Assembly (NCBI GenBank): GCA_946498245.1
Contig: CAMMNN010000006.1
Span: 1 to 64,000 of the forward strand
Reading direction: 5' to 3'
Length of the DNA: 64,000 bases
From: an uncultured Clostridium sp.
Lineage (GTDB): Bacteria > Bacillota > Clostridia > Lachnospirales > Lachnospiraceae
Below are positions 47,746 to 57,593 of the stretch, piece by piece. Made by a program: the position numbers and the translations under genes. The number at the start of each line of letters is the position of its first letter. Position 1 is the first letter of the stretch. The notes under the pieces are model-generated. The model did not search any database, had not been told where the DNA came from, and saw only the letters and a program-made list of their open reading frames with translations.

Positions 47746-48586
47746 GTTTTAACAGCTCCTCTACGTATGCGGGGATATAGAAAGCCCCTTTATGGAGAGT
47801 GGTGGTGTAATAGCCGCAGTCCAACCCTCTCATATTCCATCTGACCTCATCTAAATCCTTTAAAGGATGGTATTTTTTTGAAGCGAACCCAAAAAGCCAG
47901 TGGCCGGAAGGGTACGTGGGGATATGGGCCTGATATACCTTGCTGATAGGAAAGGACTCCACGATCCGCTTATGGGCCCGCTGGCAGGCAATGGCGTCTT
48001 CGCTGTAAAATGGACTTTCATGCTGGTTGACCATAATCCCGTCCTCTCTCAGCGCCTTGTAGCAGTTTCCGTAAAATTCCCTGGTAAACAGCCCTTCTCC
48101 GGGTCCAAAAGGATCCGTGGAATCCACAATAATCAAATCGTAGCAGTCCTCGCAGGAACGAATAAACCGCAGTCCGTCTTCGTAATGGATAGACAGCCTG
48201 GGATCGTCCAGACGGCACGCCGTTTTAGGAAGGTATTTTTTGCATACCTCTACCACTAAAGGATCGATTTCTACCATATCGATGTGCTCAATTTCCGGAT
48301 ACCGGGTCAGCTCCCGGATCACTCCGCCGTCGCCGGCCCCGATTACCAGCACATCCCGGACCTTAGGGTGAACCGCCATGGGAACGTGGGTGATCATCTC
48401 ATGATAGATAAATTCGTCCTTTTCCGTCAGCATCATATATCCGTCCAACGCCAGGAAACGGCCAAACTCCGGCGAATCGAACACATCAATTCTCTGAAAT
48501 TCGCTCTGGCCGCAGAAAAGCTGGCGGTCAATGCGGATAGACAGCTTTACATGGGGCGTCTGGAACTCTGAAAACCAATAATCCAT
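47726..48586 (-). CDS. speE: Aminopropyltransferase (spermidine synthase)
   Basis: VLVIGAGDGGVIRELTRYPEIEHIDMVEID, YDLIIVDSTDPFGPGEGLFT. Confidence 0.95.
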   Translation of the reverse strand: MDYWFSEFQTPHVKLSIRIDRQLFCGQSEFQRIDVFDSPEFGRFLALDGYMMLTEKDEFIYHEMITHVPMAVHPKVRDVLVIGAGDGGVIRELTRYPEIEHIDMVEIDPLVVEVCKKYLPKTACRLDDPRLSIHYEDGLRFIRSCEDCYDLIIVDSTDPFGPGEGLFTREFYGNCYKALREDGIMVNQHESPFYSEDAIACQRAHKRIVESFPISKVYQAHIPTYPSGHWLFGFASKKYHPLKDLDEVRWNMRGLDCGYYTTTLHKGAFYIPAYVEELLKHVEQEY

Positions 48587-48621
48587 GCTTTTCCTCCTAT
48601 TCAATCTGCATCAATGTCCTG

Positions 48622-50073
48622 CTACGACAGCAGGACATTGAGCCGTTCAATGGCGGCATCTTCCGGCCCTGTCATAGAACAGCCTTTTTTCTTGGCATAC
48701 TCAATATAATCCAAAATTTCTTTCGTAATCCGTTCCCCGGGAGCCAAAATCGGGATCCCCGGCGGATAACACATAACAAATTCACTGCACACCCTTCCCG
48801 CCGTTTTTTCAATAGGAAGGGACTCTTTCTCAGAATAAAAAGCAGCTTGCGGAGACACTGCCACCTCCGGGTCAATGTACTCCTGTTTCATCAGGCCGGA
48901 CTTGTCCCGCCCAAATCTCCGCTTCACCTCAGAGAGCGCCGAAACCAGACGCTCAATTTCCCTGGGGCGGTCCCCAATGGAAAGGTAAGCCAGAATATTC
49001 CCCAAATCGCCAAATTCAATTTGAATGTCGTACTCGTCCCGCAGCAAATCGTAAACCTCGATTCCCGCCAATCCAACGTCTAAGGTATTGACCGACAGCT
49101 TCGTCACATCAAAATCGTAAATGCTGTCTCCGTTAATCAGTTCTGAGGAATAGGCGTAATATCCGCCAATGGCATTGATTTCCTTTCTGGCGTAATTGGC
49201 CATCTCCACCACTCTGCCAAAGGCCTCTTTTCCCCTTAAAGCCAGATTTCTTCTGGAAATATCCAGACTGGAAAGGAGCAGGTAAGAGGCGCTGGTGGTC
49301 TGGGTCAGATTGATAATCTGCCGCACATGGCCCTCTGACATGGCAGGCCCTGTCAGAAGCAGGGAACTCTGGGTAAGGCTGCCTCCGGATTTATGCATGG
49401 ATACGGAAGCCATATCAGCTCCTGCGGCCATAGCCGACACCGGAAGTCCCTCTCCAAAGTAAAAATGGGTTCCATGGGCTTCATCGGCCAGACACAGCAT
49501 CCCCTTTTCATGGGCCAGCTTTACAATGGTCCGGAGGTCGGAGCAGATCCCATAATATGTAGGGTTGTTTACTAAAATGGCTTTTGCCTTGGGGTGTGCT
49601 TCAATGGCCTTCTTTACCGCATCCACACTCATTCCCAAAGGAATCCCTAAGCGCTCGTCGCATTCCGGATTGACGTAAACCGGAACGGCGCCGCACAGAA
49701 CCATGGCTCCCATTACGCTGCGGTGGACGTTTCTGGGAAGAATGATTTCATCTCCCCGCTTTGCCACAGCCAGAATCATGCTCTGGACTGCAGAAGTGGT
49801 TCCTCCTACCATCAGAAAAGCGTGGGCCGCCCCAAAAGCCTCGGCCGCCAGCTCTTCCGCCTCCCGGATAACGGAAATGGGGTGGCACAGATTGTCCAGA
49901 GGCTTCATGGAATTAACGTCCATGGATACACAGGCTTCCCCTAACAGGCGGGTGAGTTCCGGATTTCCCCGCCCCCTTTTGTGCCCCGGCACATCAAAGG
50001 GCACTACTCTCATTTTTCTAAATTCTTCCAACGCCTCATAGATAGGCGCCCTTTCCTGAGATAACCGTTTCAT
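48622..50073 (-). CDS. speA: Orn/Lys/Arg decarboxylase fold-I PLP enzyme, probable arginine decarboxylase
   Basis: PFDVPGHKRGRGNPE, LADEAHGTHFYFGEGLP, SMHKSGGSLTQSS. Confidence 0.9.
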   Translation of the reverse strand: MKRLSQERAPIYEALEEFRKMRVVPFDVPGHKRGRGNPELTRLLGEACVSMDVNSMKPLDNLCHPISVIREAEELAAEAFGAAHAFLMVGGTTSAVQSMILAVAKRGDEIILPRNVHRSVMGAMVLCGAVPVYVNPECDERLGIPLGMSVDAVKKAIEAHPKAKAILVNNPTYYGICSDLRTIVKLAHEKGMLCLADEAHGTHFYFGEGLPVSAMAAGADMASVSMHKSGGSLTQSSLLLTGPAMSEGHVRQIINLTQTTSASYLLLSSLDISRRNLALRGKEAFGRVVEMANYARKEINAIGGYYAYSSELINGDSIYDFDVTKLSVNTLDVGLAGIEVYDLLRDEYDIQIEFGDLGNILAYLSIGDRPREIERLVSALSEVKRRFGRDKSGLMKQEYIDPEVAVSPQAAFYSEKESLPIEKTAGRVCSEFVMCYPPGIPILAPGERITKEILDYIEYAKKKGCSMTGPEDAAIERLNVLLS

Positions 50074-50118
50074 TTTCCTATCTCCTTACGGCTTTCTGTA
50101 CAATTCTTTTCTGCGGCT

Positions 50119-50877
50119 TCAATAAATATTCCGGCCGCTGAAAATTTCTATCATCTCTCTTCGGAGATTGTTGGTAATTTCTAATCTTAACGTCGGCGGC
50201 AGCTCGTAAGCGTCGGTTTTAAACAGATAGTTTTGCAGATCAATATCTTTTACCATCATTTTGGTGTGAAACATATTGGCTCCGTACACATTAATGTCCA
50301 CTGCGTCGTACCGCCTGAGGATTTCCGGGGAAATGTAGTCCTGGATAGAGGCCACCTTATGATCCAGAAACACCTTTTTTCCATCTACGTTTCTGGTAAA
50401 TCCCCGAACCCGGTAATCCATGGTAATAATATCGGAATCAAAGGATCCGATAAGATAATCCAGGGTAGAAAGAGGGGTAATCTCTCCGCAGGTAGCCACG
50501 TCAATGTCTACCCGGAAGGTAGCCAGACTGGTTTCCGGGTGGTACTCCGGGTAGGTGTGAACCGTCACATGGCTTTTATCCAGGTGAGCCAGAATCGTAT
50601 CTCCCGCCGGGATCATGGAACCTTCCGCAATGAGAATGGTCACCGACGCCCCCTGGGGCTCGTAGTCCTGCATGGCAATATTGAGCACTTTGGCCCCGAT
50701 CATATCTGTCAGGGTCGTCAGAATATTTTTCAGCCTTTCTGAATTGTACTGGGAATCGATATATGCGATATAATCCCTCTGTTCTCTGGCCGTCTTAGCA
50801 TAGCAGACGTCGTAGATATTAAAACTCAGGGCTTTCGTCAGGTTATTAAACCCGTAAAGCTGCAATTTCTCTCCCAT
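50119..50877 (-). CDS. speD: S-adenosylmethionine decarboxylase proenzyme
   Basis: [17 protein letters not shown] pyruvoyl-forming segment, [30 protein letters not shown]; 252 aa. Confidence 0.93.
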   Translation of the reverse strand: MGEKLQLYGFNNLTKALSFNIYDVCYAKTAREQRDYIAYIDSQYNSERLKNILTTLTDMIGAKVLNIAMQDYEPQGASVTILIAEGSMIPAGDTILAHLDKSHVTVHTYPEYHPETSLATFRVDIDVATCGEITPLSTLDYLIGSFDSDIITMDYRVRGFTRNVDGKKVFLDHKVASIQDYISPEILRRYDAVDINVYGANMFHTKMMVKDIDLQNYLFKTDAYELPPTLRLEITNNLRREMIEIFSGRNIY

Positions 50878-50913
50878 GAAGGTTCCCGTCCTTTCTCTCT
50901 TGTTTTATAAATC

Positions 50914-51030
50914 AGAATCCTGCTTTGCAGGATTCTCCGCCTGGGTTGGGTCGCTTTAGCGACATAACCCCTCTCCGCCGCAGTGCGTTCCTGCCCGGAG
51001 GACTTTTTGTTCTATAGAACAAAAAAACAG
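50914..51030 (+). repeat. Dispersed palindromic repeat, copy B
   Basis: AGAATCCTGCTTTGCAGGATTCTCCGCCTGGGTTGGGTCGCTTTAGCGACATAACCCCTCTCCGCCGCAGTGCGTTCCTGCCCGGAGGACTTTTT + TTGTTCTATAGAACAA. Confidence 0.85.
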
Positions 51031-51472
51031 GTATCATGCTTTCATACATCATACCTGTTCTCAACAATCAAATCATGGACATATAGTCAGAAGGCGCTCT
51101 GCCTCCTCTTTTTCTCAGGGAATACCCAATCCGTCCAGAGTCTATATAGCAAATACTCACTTTTACTACTCTTATTGACCGTTTACAAGTTGACGTACGC
51201 TTTTGCGCATCGGTTATAAAGTGACCAACTTATAAATAGAGCCTGCGCTCTCTCCGCCTGCGCTTCTGCGCTTCCGGAAATTTCATAATCAATAATGGCA
51301 GCAATTGCCGCCCTTCGGCAGTTGACCCGGCTGTCCGTATGGCCTTAACCCGTCTTTGGGTGGTCAGAGAAAATATTTGCATGGATAACTCTGACAAGTG
51401 TACTCCATAGCGTAATTAGTTTACCTGATTTGGTAAGGGTTGTCAATAGGGTTTGGAAAAGATTTGCCGCCT

Positions 51473-52987
51473 CTAATCTAATGGCGGAGGAACCTCCGGT
51501 TCGTAAGGAAAGGTTCCGTTTTTATATCCCAGCTCAACCTCCTCCATTGTTAAAAATTTCGTATAATCCTCCCCCTCAGGAGAAATTAGTCCCAGATCTC
51601 TTTTCGCTCTCTCAGATACCTCTTCTGGATTTACAATCTTCCTGAGTTCTGTTTCAAACCAATCTAACAGCGGCTTATATTCATCTTTTAACGCCAGATC
51701 CTTTTGTTCATGGGGATCGTTTTCCATATCAAAAAGAGATGGCCGCGCATCTGTATAATATGTGTATTTATACTTTTTATTGGCCAGCATGAACCAGTCT
51801 TTACGGAAAAAGTTTCCATGAAATTCGCAAAAGATTAACTCCCTCCCCTCAAAGTTGCCTTTAACAGCGTTTTTCCAGCTAATCCCTGGCCGGTCATCCT
51901 CTTTCTTTAATCCGACGCAATCCAGCACCGTTGGATATAAATCAATTAAGCTTACAGGAACATCTACAGTTTTTCCTGCCGGAATATCCGGGCCGGCAAA
52001 AATTAACGGTACTCCTGCCGAGCCTTCATAGGAGCATTGTTTATAAAACAATCCGTGCTCTCCCAGGGAATCCCCATGATCCGAAGTATAAATAATATAG
52101 GTATTATCTATCATTCCCCCGTCTTCCAGCTCTTTCAATATTCTCCCTACCATTTCGTCCATACAGGTCACCATCCCATAATACGCTGCCAGAGTTCTCC
52201 TGAAATCATCTTCTGTCAGTCCCGTCAGATCCTGCGCCTTCTGAAAAAGGGCGACTTCCGGATGGAGTTTTGGATTAGACGGAATGCAAAAGTCGTAAGG
52301 CATCTCCACATGATCCGGATAATATAAATTAAAATACTTCTCTGGCACCTTGTAGGGCCAGTGGGGATATAGCAGGCCAACATAAAGGCACCACGGGCTT
52401 TCCTCTTTCTTTCGAGCCTTTTCTCTTAAATATTCACACGCCCATTGGGTAATGATGCGATCGTGATCATAAAAGCCCAATCGATCATCATGGCCATTTT
52501 TTCCATCTGTCACAATGTCCTCTCGAATACCAGAATGAATGATATGTTCTCTTTTGTCCTTTCTTACGTATCCATTAAGCCTAGAAAGTAAGGGCGAAGT
52601 TCTTGGGTATTGTGCATAAGCACCCCGTTTTTCAATAATTTTATACTCTCCAAAACCTCCGTCCTGATATTCTCCGCAAAAATCCATTTTCCCAATCATA
52701 GCAGAAGGAATCCCGGCCTCATTCAAACGTCTGGCCCACGTCATCTCCTCTCGGCTTAAAGGGACTCCGATAAACCAGTTGTCGATTTGATTTACGTATT
52801 TTCCTGTAATAAAGCTCATTCTGCTGGGTGTACAGACCGGACAGGTACAGTAAGCCCTTGAAAAAACGGTCCCCCTCTCTGCCAGCTTATCCAGGTTCGG
52901 CGTTTTAATATAAGGATTTCCGGCGTAAGACGTAAGATGGGGATGATGCTCATCGCTGCAGATCACTAAAATATTGGGTCTTTTCAT
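51473..52987 (-). CDS. Sulfatase-family hydrolase (Cys-type)
   Basis: NILVICSDEHHP, CTCPVCTPSRMSFITGKY (C-x-P-x-R), YTSDHGDSLGEHG. Confidence 0.94.
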   Translation of the reverse strand: MKRPNILVICSDEHHPHLTSYAGNPYIKTPNLDKLAERGTVFSRAYCTCPVCTPSRMSFITGKYVNQIDNWFIGVPLSREEMTWARRLNEAGIPSAMIGKMDFCGEYQDGGFGEYKIIEKRGAYAQYPRTSPLLSRLNGYVRKDKREHIIHSGIREDIVTDGKNGHDDRLGFYDHDRIITQWACEYLREKARKKEESPWCLYVGLLYPHWPYKVPEKYFNLYYPDHVEMPYDFCIPSNPKLHPEVALFQKAQDLTGLTEDDFRRTLAAYYGMVTCMDEMVGRILKELEDGGMIDNTYIIYTSDHGDSLGEHGLFYKQCSYEGSAGVPLIFAGPDIPAGKTVDVPVSLIDLYPTVLDCVGLKKEDDRPGISWKNAVKGNFEGRELIFCEFHGNFFRKDWFMLANKKYKYTYYTDARPSLFDMENDPHEQKDLALKDEYKPLLDWFETELRKIVNPEEVSERAKRDLGLISPEGEDYTKFLTMEEVELGYKNGTFPYEPEVPPPLD

Positions 52988-53000
52988 CTCTTTTTCTCTC

Positions 53001-53870
53001 CTAACCTTTTATTCCTGAAGATACAATGCCGCTTACATAGTATTTCTGCAGGCATAAAAACAGAATGGTAACCGGCAGAATAATTAGAGTTGTTGCTGCC
53101 ATTACATATCCCCAATTTGTCACAAACTCTGTTGAAAAATTACTTAGGGCCAACTGGACAGTTTTCATTTCGTCTGAATTTGTCAAAATCAGCGGCCACG
53201 TATATTGGTTCCAGGTCGTTACTGCCTTTAAGAGCCCCAGGGTTACTAATGTAGGCTTACTTAGAGGTAAATAAATATTCCAAAAAATCCGGAAACGGGA
53301 GCAGCCGTCTAAAACAGCCGCTTCATCTAAAGCCTTGGGAAGGCTCAAAAAAGACTGCCTGCACAAAAACACGCCAAAGGGGTGGGCCACAAAAGGCAGA
53401 ATCAGACCTGCATAGGTATTGAGCAAGCCGGTTCCTCCTACGCCCCAAACATTGTTTCCACCTAAAAGCGGAAATGTTTTTAAACGCAAAAAGACTGGTA
53501 TCATAATAACCTGTTCTGGAATCATCAGTGCAATTAAGGAAAAACCAAACAAAATATTTCTTCCCGGAAATTCTAATCTTGAAAACGCATAGGCTGCCAT
53601 AGAATTAAAAAAAATACTAATTACAACTGTTGCTCCCGTTACAACCGTACTGTTAAAGAAATACCTGGGCCAATTGCCCGAAGTCATAGCTCCCGTGAAA
53701 TTTTCCCAGGTGAATTTTCTGGGAAACAGCGTAAAGTAAGGCTGCTGCAATTCAGCAGGGCTTTTAAATGCCGTGAAAACCATTATCAAAAACGGAAATA
53801 TAAAAATGAAAGCCAGCAAAGTCATAATCACATATAAACAAATTTTTTTACAGATCCCTTTTCTTTTCAT
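53001..53870 (-). CDS. Carbohydrate ABC transporter permease
   Basis: DEAAVLDGCSRFRIFWNIYLPLSKP EAA motif. Confidence 0.94.
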   Translation of the reverse strand: MKRKGICKKICLYVIMTLLAFIFIFPFLIMVFTAFKSPAELQQPYFTLFPRKFTWENFTGAMTSGNWPRYFFNSTVVTGATVVISIFFNSMAAYAFSRLEFPGRNILFGFSLIALMIPEQVIMIPVFLRLKTFPLLGGNNVWGVGGTGLLNTYAGLILPFVAHPFGVFLCRQSFLSLPKALDEAAVLDGCSRFRIFWNIYLPLSKPTLVTLGLLKAVTTWNQYTWPLILTNSDEMKTVQLALSNFSTEFVTNWGYVMAATTLIILPVTILFLCLQKYYVSGIVSSGIKG

Positions 53871-53882
53871 GTTGATTCTCCT

Positions 53883-54767
53883 TTACAGCTCCAGTTCATC
53901 TCCCTGTTTTCCAAAACGGAAAGCCAGAAAGATAAAAAATCCGATTAATATCATAAGAAGAACGGATTCCGCCGAGGCATACCCCATCTGATATTTCAAA
54001 AATCCTCTGGAATAAATTTGGTGTACAATGGTAGTGGTGGAGTTCATAGGCCCTCCTCCGGTCATTACATTCACCTGTTCAAACATATTAAAACTGTTTA
54101 TCATACCCGTAATAAATAGGAAAAAAGTAGTTGGTGTAATCAGCGGAAAGGTAATCCGCCAAAATATCTGCCAACGGTTCGCTCCGTCTACTGTTGCCGC
54201 TTCATAATAAGTCTCATCGACTCCTTGAAGACCAGCCAGATTTACCAGCATATTGTACCCTACGCCTTTCCATATCCCCATGAAAATAATGGCAGGCAGC
54301 GCCCACTTTGGATCCGCCAGCCAACCCGGCCCGGAAATCCCTATCAACCCCAGTAGATAATTAACAAAGCCTTTTGTCGGATCCAGCATCCAAATCCAAA
54401 TAATTGATACGCCTACCATTGAAGCAATATAAGGAAGGAAATATGCTGTCCGAAATCCACCTGTTTTCACTAATTTTGTATTGACCATAAGCGCCAGTCC
54501 CAATCCAATTGCCATAACTCCAAATAAATTGAATACAACATAAATCAGAGTATTTTCAACTGCTTTTCCAAAATATGGATCTTGGAAAATACGGATATAG
54601 TTTTTTAAACCGATAAAATTAGGGCTTTCAAAAATTTTTCTGTCCGTAAATCCATTCCAGACTGTTTCTAAAACGGGAATGAAATAAATAAAAAGAAAAA
54701 CAGCATAAAAGGGAGCAATCATCAAATATCCCAGCACTCCCTGACGAAACTTTGTGTTTCTTATCAT
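53883..54767 (-). CDS. Sugar ABC transporter permease
   Basis: YEAATVDGANRWQIFWRITFPLITP EAA motif. Confidence 0.94.
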   Translation of the reverse strand: MIRNTKFRQGVLGYLMIAPFYAVFLFIYFIPVLETVWNGFTDRKIFESPNFIGLKNYIRIFQDPYFGKAVENTLIYVVFNLFGVMAIGLGLALMVNTKLVKTGGFRTAYFLPYIASMVGVSIIWIWMLDPTKGFVNYLLGLIGISGPGWLADPKWALPAIIFMGIWKGVGYNMLVNLAGLQGVDETYYEAATVDGANRWQIFWRITFPLITPTTFFLFITGMINSFNMFEQVNVMTGGGPMNSTTTIVHQIYSRGFLKYQMGYASAESVLLMILIGFFIFLAFRFGKQGDELEL

Positions 54768-54788
54768 ACTGCGTCCTCCTCTCTGTTT

Positions 54789-54822
54789 AAACAGGCACTG
54801 CCAAAACCGGCAGTGCCTGTTT
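54789..54822 (-). promoter_or_regulatory. Strong intercistronic stem-loop between SBP gene and permease gene
   Basis: AAACAGGCACTGCC-aaaacc-GGCAGTGCCTGTTT. Confidence 0.7.
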
Positions 54823-54824
54823 CT

Positions 54825-56150
54825 TTAATTCAGATTCGCATCTGTTATAATAAATGTCTGGGCGTCCTCAGCCGCGTCCCGGGCCGTTTTTTCTCCGTAC
54901 AGTACCTCCTGCTGAGCATTTTTTACTGCTTCACCGTAAGAGGTCATCCAGTCTGTTTTAGGGAAGGGTTCCCCTACACTGATTGCTTCAGATGCCGGAC
55001 CATTGATTGCCTCATTCAAGGCAACATACTCGCTGTTTAAGCTTTTGTAAGCCGGAGGAACATTGGCGTTTTCCATACGATTTCTGTTAGATTCCTCTGT
55101 CATCAAATATTTGATTACGTCCCAGGCAGCATCTTTACTTTTCGAAGCCGCGTTAATAGCAAAGAGCCGGTAACCGCACCAGGTAGAGTCTGCCCCGCCT
55201 TCCGCTGGAACATAGGAAGCTACACCTATTTTATCTTCTAAAGTAGGATCATTTGCAATCATAGTGGTAATTTCTTCTGTTGTTACGTATGCCATAGCCG
55301 ACTCTGATGTCAAAAATGAGCGGAGAGTATTGGCTCCCGGAGCCGGATTATATAACATAGAATATGGCTGAATATCTATAAAAAACTGCAGCGTCCGAAT
55401 CCCTGCTTCATCGGCAATTTCCGGCATATTGGTTTCAGGGTCATATAATTTAGATCCTGCCTGACGTGCCATTAATGTAAACAGCCGGTAATCTGCCGGT
55501 TCCAAGGAAAATCCCCCTCTTACTACTGTGTCTCCTTCTTTTATTACTAATTTTTGTGCATATTCCAGCATTTCATCCCAGTTTTGAGGAGCCTTCTCCG
55601 GATCCAGTCCTGCCTCTTCAAAGAAATCTTTTCTCCACACAAATACGCATGGAGTCGGCGCATAGGCTAAACCATAGGTCTTTCCGTCGTCCAGCATTTT
55701 GCCTGCTTCCAAATAACTATCAATAATTTGCCCGTAATTTTCCCATTCCTCCAAATATCCATCTAACGCCTCATAATGATTCATATGGGCTCTGATAGCA
55801 ATCTGATCGACTCCGGTTTCAATAATATCCGGGGCAGTCCCTCCTGCAAAAGCTGTATTAAACTTTGTGGCAAAATCTCCAAGTGGTACGTATTCCACCG
55901 TTACATACGCTATGCCTTCCTCAGAAGCATTGTATTTATCAATATCTGCCTGAAGCGCTTTACAAATAGCTTCCGTTTCTGCTCCTCGAATCCAAAAAGT
56001 CAATTCCTCTTTTTCCGCTTTTGTCTCTGTACTTGTCACAGTTGTTTCTATTTCGCTCTGTTCTGTATTTTCTTTGGAACTGCACCCTGCTGCCAGTCCC
56101 ACTGTTATTGCCACAACCGCCCAGCAGCTTTTTATCCATCTTTTTTTCAT
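54825..56150 (-). CDS. Extracellular sugar-binding lipoprotein (SBP family 1)
   Basis: AITVGLAAGCSSKEN lipobox; start refined to MKKRWIK. Confidence 0.92.
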   Translation of the reverse strand: MKKRWIKSCWAVVAITVGLAAGCSSKENTEQSEIETTVTSTETKAEKEELTFWIRGAETEAICKALQADIDKYNASEEGIAYVTVEYVPLGDFATKFNTAFAGGTAPDIIETGVDQIAIRAHMNHYEALDGYLEEWENYGQIIDSYLEAGKMLDDGKTYGLAYAPTPCVFVWRKDFFEEAGLDPEKAPQNWDEMLEYAQKLVIKEGDTVVRGGFSLEPADYRLFTLMARQAGSKLYDPETNMPEIADEAGIRTLQFFIDIQPYSMLYNPAPGANTLRSFLTSESAMAYVTTEEITTMIANDPTLEDKIGVASYVPAEGGADSTWCGYRLFAINAASKSKDAAWDVIKYLMTEESNRNRMENANVPPAYKSLNSEYVALNEAINGPASEAISVGEPFPKTDWMTSYGEAVKNAQQEVLYGEKTARDAAEDAQTFIITDANLN

Positions 56151-56167
56151 ACCTGTTCCTCCTCGTA

Positions 56168-57289
56168 TTACCGATCCCACGTCCCATGCTCCGGCCATCT
56201 TCTGGGAAGACGTTTCTCCACCGGTTCCAATTCCTCCGTCGGTTTGTGTTCGCCAATCTGATACCAATATGCTACACTAGAATATTCATTTCCCTGATCA
56301 TTGGCGTGGCCATGTTCAATAGTTACCCGAATTGATTTTGAAAAATGGACAGGATCCTCAATGTGCCATCTGTACAGGCTCCACTTTCCAAAGTGCTCCT
56401 GCACGTCGCTTCCCAAAGAAATGCCATGATAAAGACCGTCGTACTCGCCGCTGGGGAATCCCCAGGAGCAGCCGAAGTAATCCTCTGTTCCTGTCCCATG
56501 AAGAGAAGGCGGCCATTTTTCTCCATCAATAAAGATCATATCGTCCCCTTCTCCCGGCCAGGTAAATTCCTGGTTAGAAGCGTCAAAATTATCGATATTT
56601 AAAACACAGCCTACATAGTGGCCTTTCCCCTCCGCTTCCAAAATCACATAGTTTTCATCGCCTGTTACATTAAGTCCCGGAAGCTCCCATGGAGCTGGAT
56701 TGGGATTGTCAGACTGATACTCTACTTTTTTGCACGGATTTTCGTGCCGCCACTGAGCATGGAATCGTCCTACGTCCATTGGCATAGTTTCCCCGTACAG
56801 TTCGTAATCTATCATGAAAAATAAATTTTCAACCGGTTTGCCTGCCTGATTAATCAACTGGATTCGGGCGCTTTTTCCAAAGGGCATGGGGAAATAACAG
56901 TTCATAGAGCCAGAAAACGGTCCCTTTGGTCCTCTCCGTTTTCCAAATGTAATGTTCATGGGCAGGGACATATAGTGGCGGCAAGTAGCGTGGCCAATCC
57001 CGAAAAAGTCCCCCAAAGGAACTCTGACGCTGGGCGTCTTGTCATCATCCCAATACATTTCCAGCACCAATTTCCTTAAATACATCTCTTCATAGCAGCG
57101 GACTGTTATCCAGATATGTTTAATACAACCTGTTCCTTTAATGTCAGCCATAACAGCCGTATCTCCTGGTTCTACCCTCCAAAAGTCCCGGTTGCCTCCT
57201 GTTTTGTCGTAACTGGACGCCCGTTTGGAAACGGCATCTTTCACAAAAGGCAGTCCCCCCAGAGGACTGGTCGGATTCCATACATTCAT
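56168..57289 (-). CDS. DUF2961 / GH172-type glycoside hydrolase family protein
   Basis: ADIKGTGCIKHIWITV, VPLGDFFGIGH, GTGTEDYFGCSWGFPSGEY. Confidence 0.9.
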   Translation of the reverse strand: MNVWNPTSPLGGLPFVKDAVSKRASSYDKTGGNRDFWRVEPGDTAVMADIKGTGCIKHIWITVRCYEEMYLRKLVLEMYWDDDKTPSVRVPLGDFFGIGHATCRHYMSLPMNITFGKRRGPKGPFSGSMNCYFPMPFGKSARIQLINQAGKPVENLFFMIDYELYGETMPMDVGRFHAQWRHENPCKKVEYQSDNPNPAPWELPGLNVTGDENYVILEAEGKGHYVGCVLNIDNFDASNQEFTWPGEGDDMIFIDGEKWPPSLHGTGTEDYFGCSWGFPSGEYDGLYHGISLGSDVQEHFGKWSLYRWHIEDPVHFSKSIRVTIEHGHANDQGNEYSSVAYWYQIGEHKPTEELEPVEKRLPRRWPEHGTWDR

Positions 57290-57341
57290 AGTTTTCTCCC
57301 CTCTCCTTTTTCGCATATGGTTTCTGTTTCTTGGTACTTCT

Positions 57342-57370
57342 ATCATACACATTGAAAATATGAATGTCAA
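57342..57370 (-). promoter_or_regulatory. Promoter for GH172/ABC/sulfatase operon
   Basis: Reverse strand TTGACA-N17-TATGAT; -35 embedded in TGAAAACGATTGACA. Confidence 0.7.
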
Positions 57371-57593
57371 TCGTTTTCATTATATTTTTTCTTTTTTATT
57401 ATTCAACTTTTCGATTTATTCTGCTTCTCTCTTTGTTTTTTCGGGAATTTTCATAACTTTTTCATGATTTAATTTTGTATAATCCTTTATCTCTAGGGTA
57501 TTTATTGAAATTTTTTTCAAAAAATCTCTTTTATTTTTCATTACCCTGTGTTATACTGTCTACAAAAGGTAAATTGTTTTCCGGGGGAATTAT

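Noticed and set aside
51030-51470. Possible riboswitch or T-box upstream of speD
   Set aside because: No recognisable aptamer consensus found by eye; kept only as an unexplained segment.
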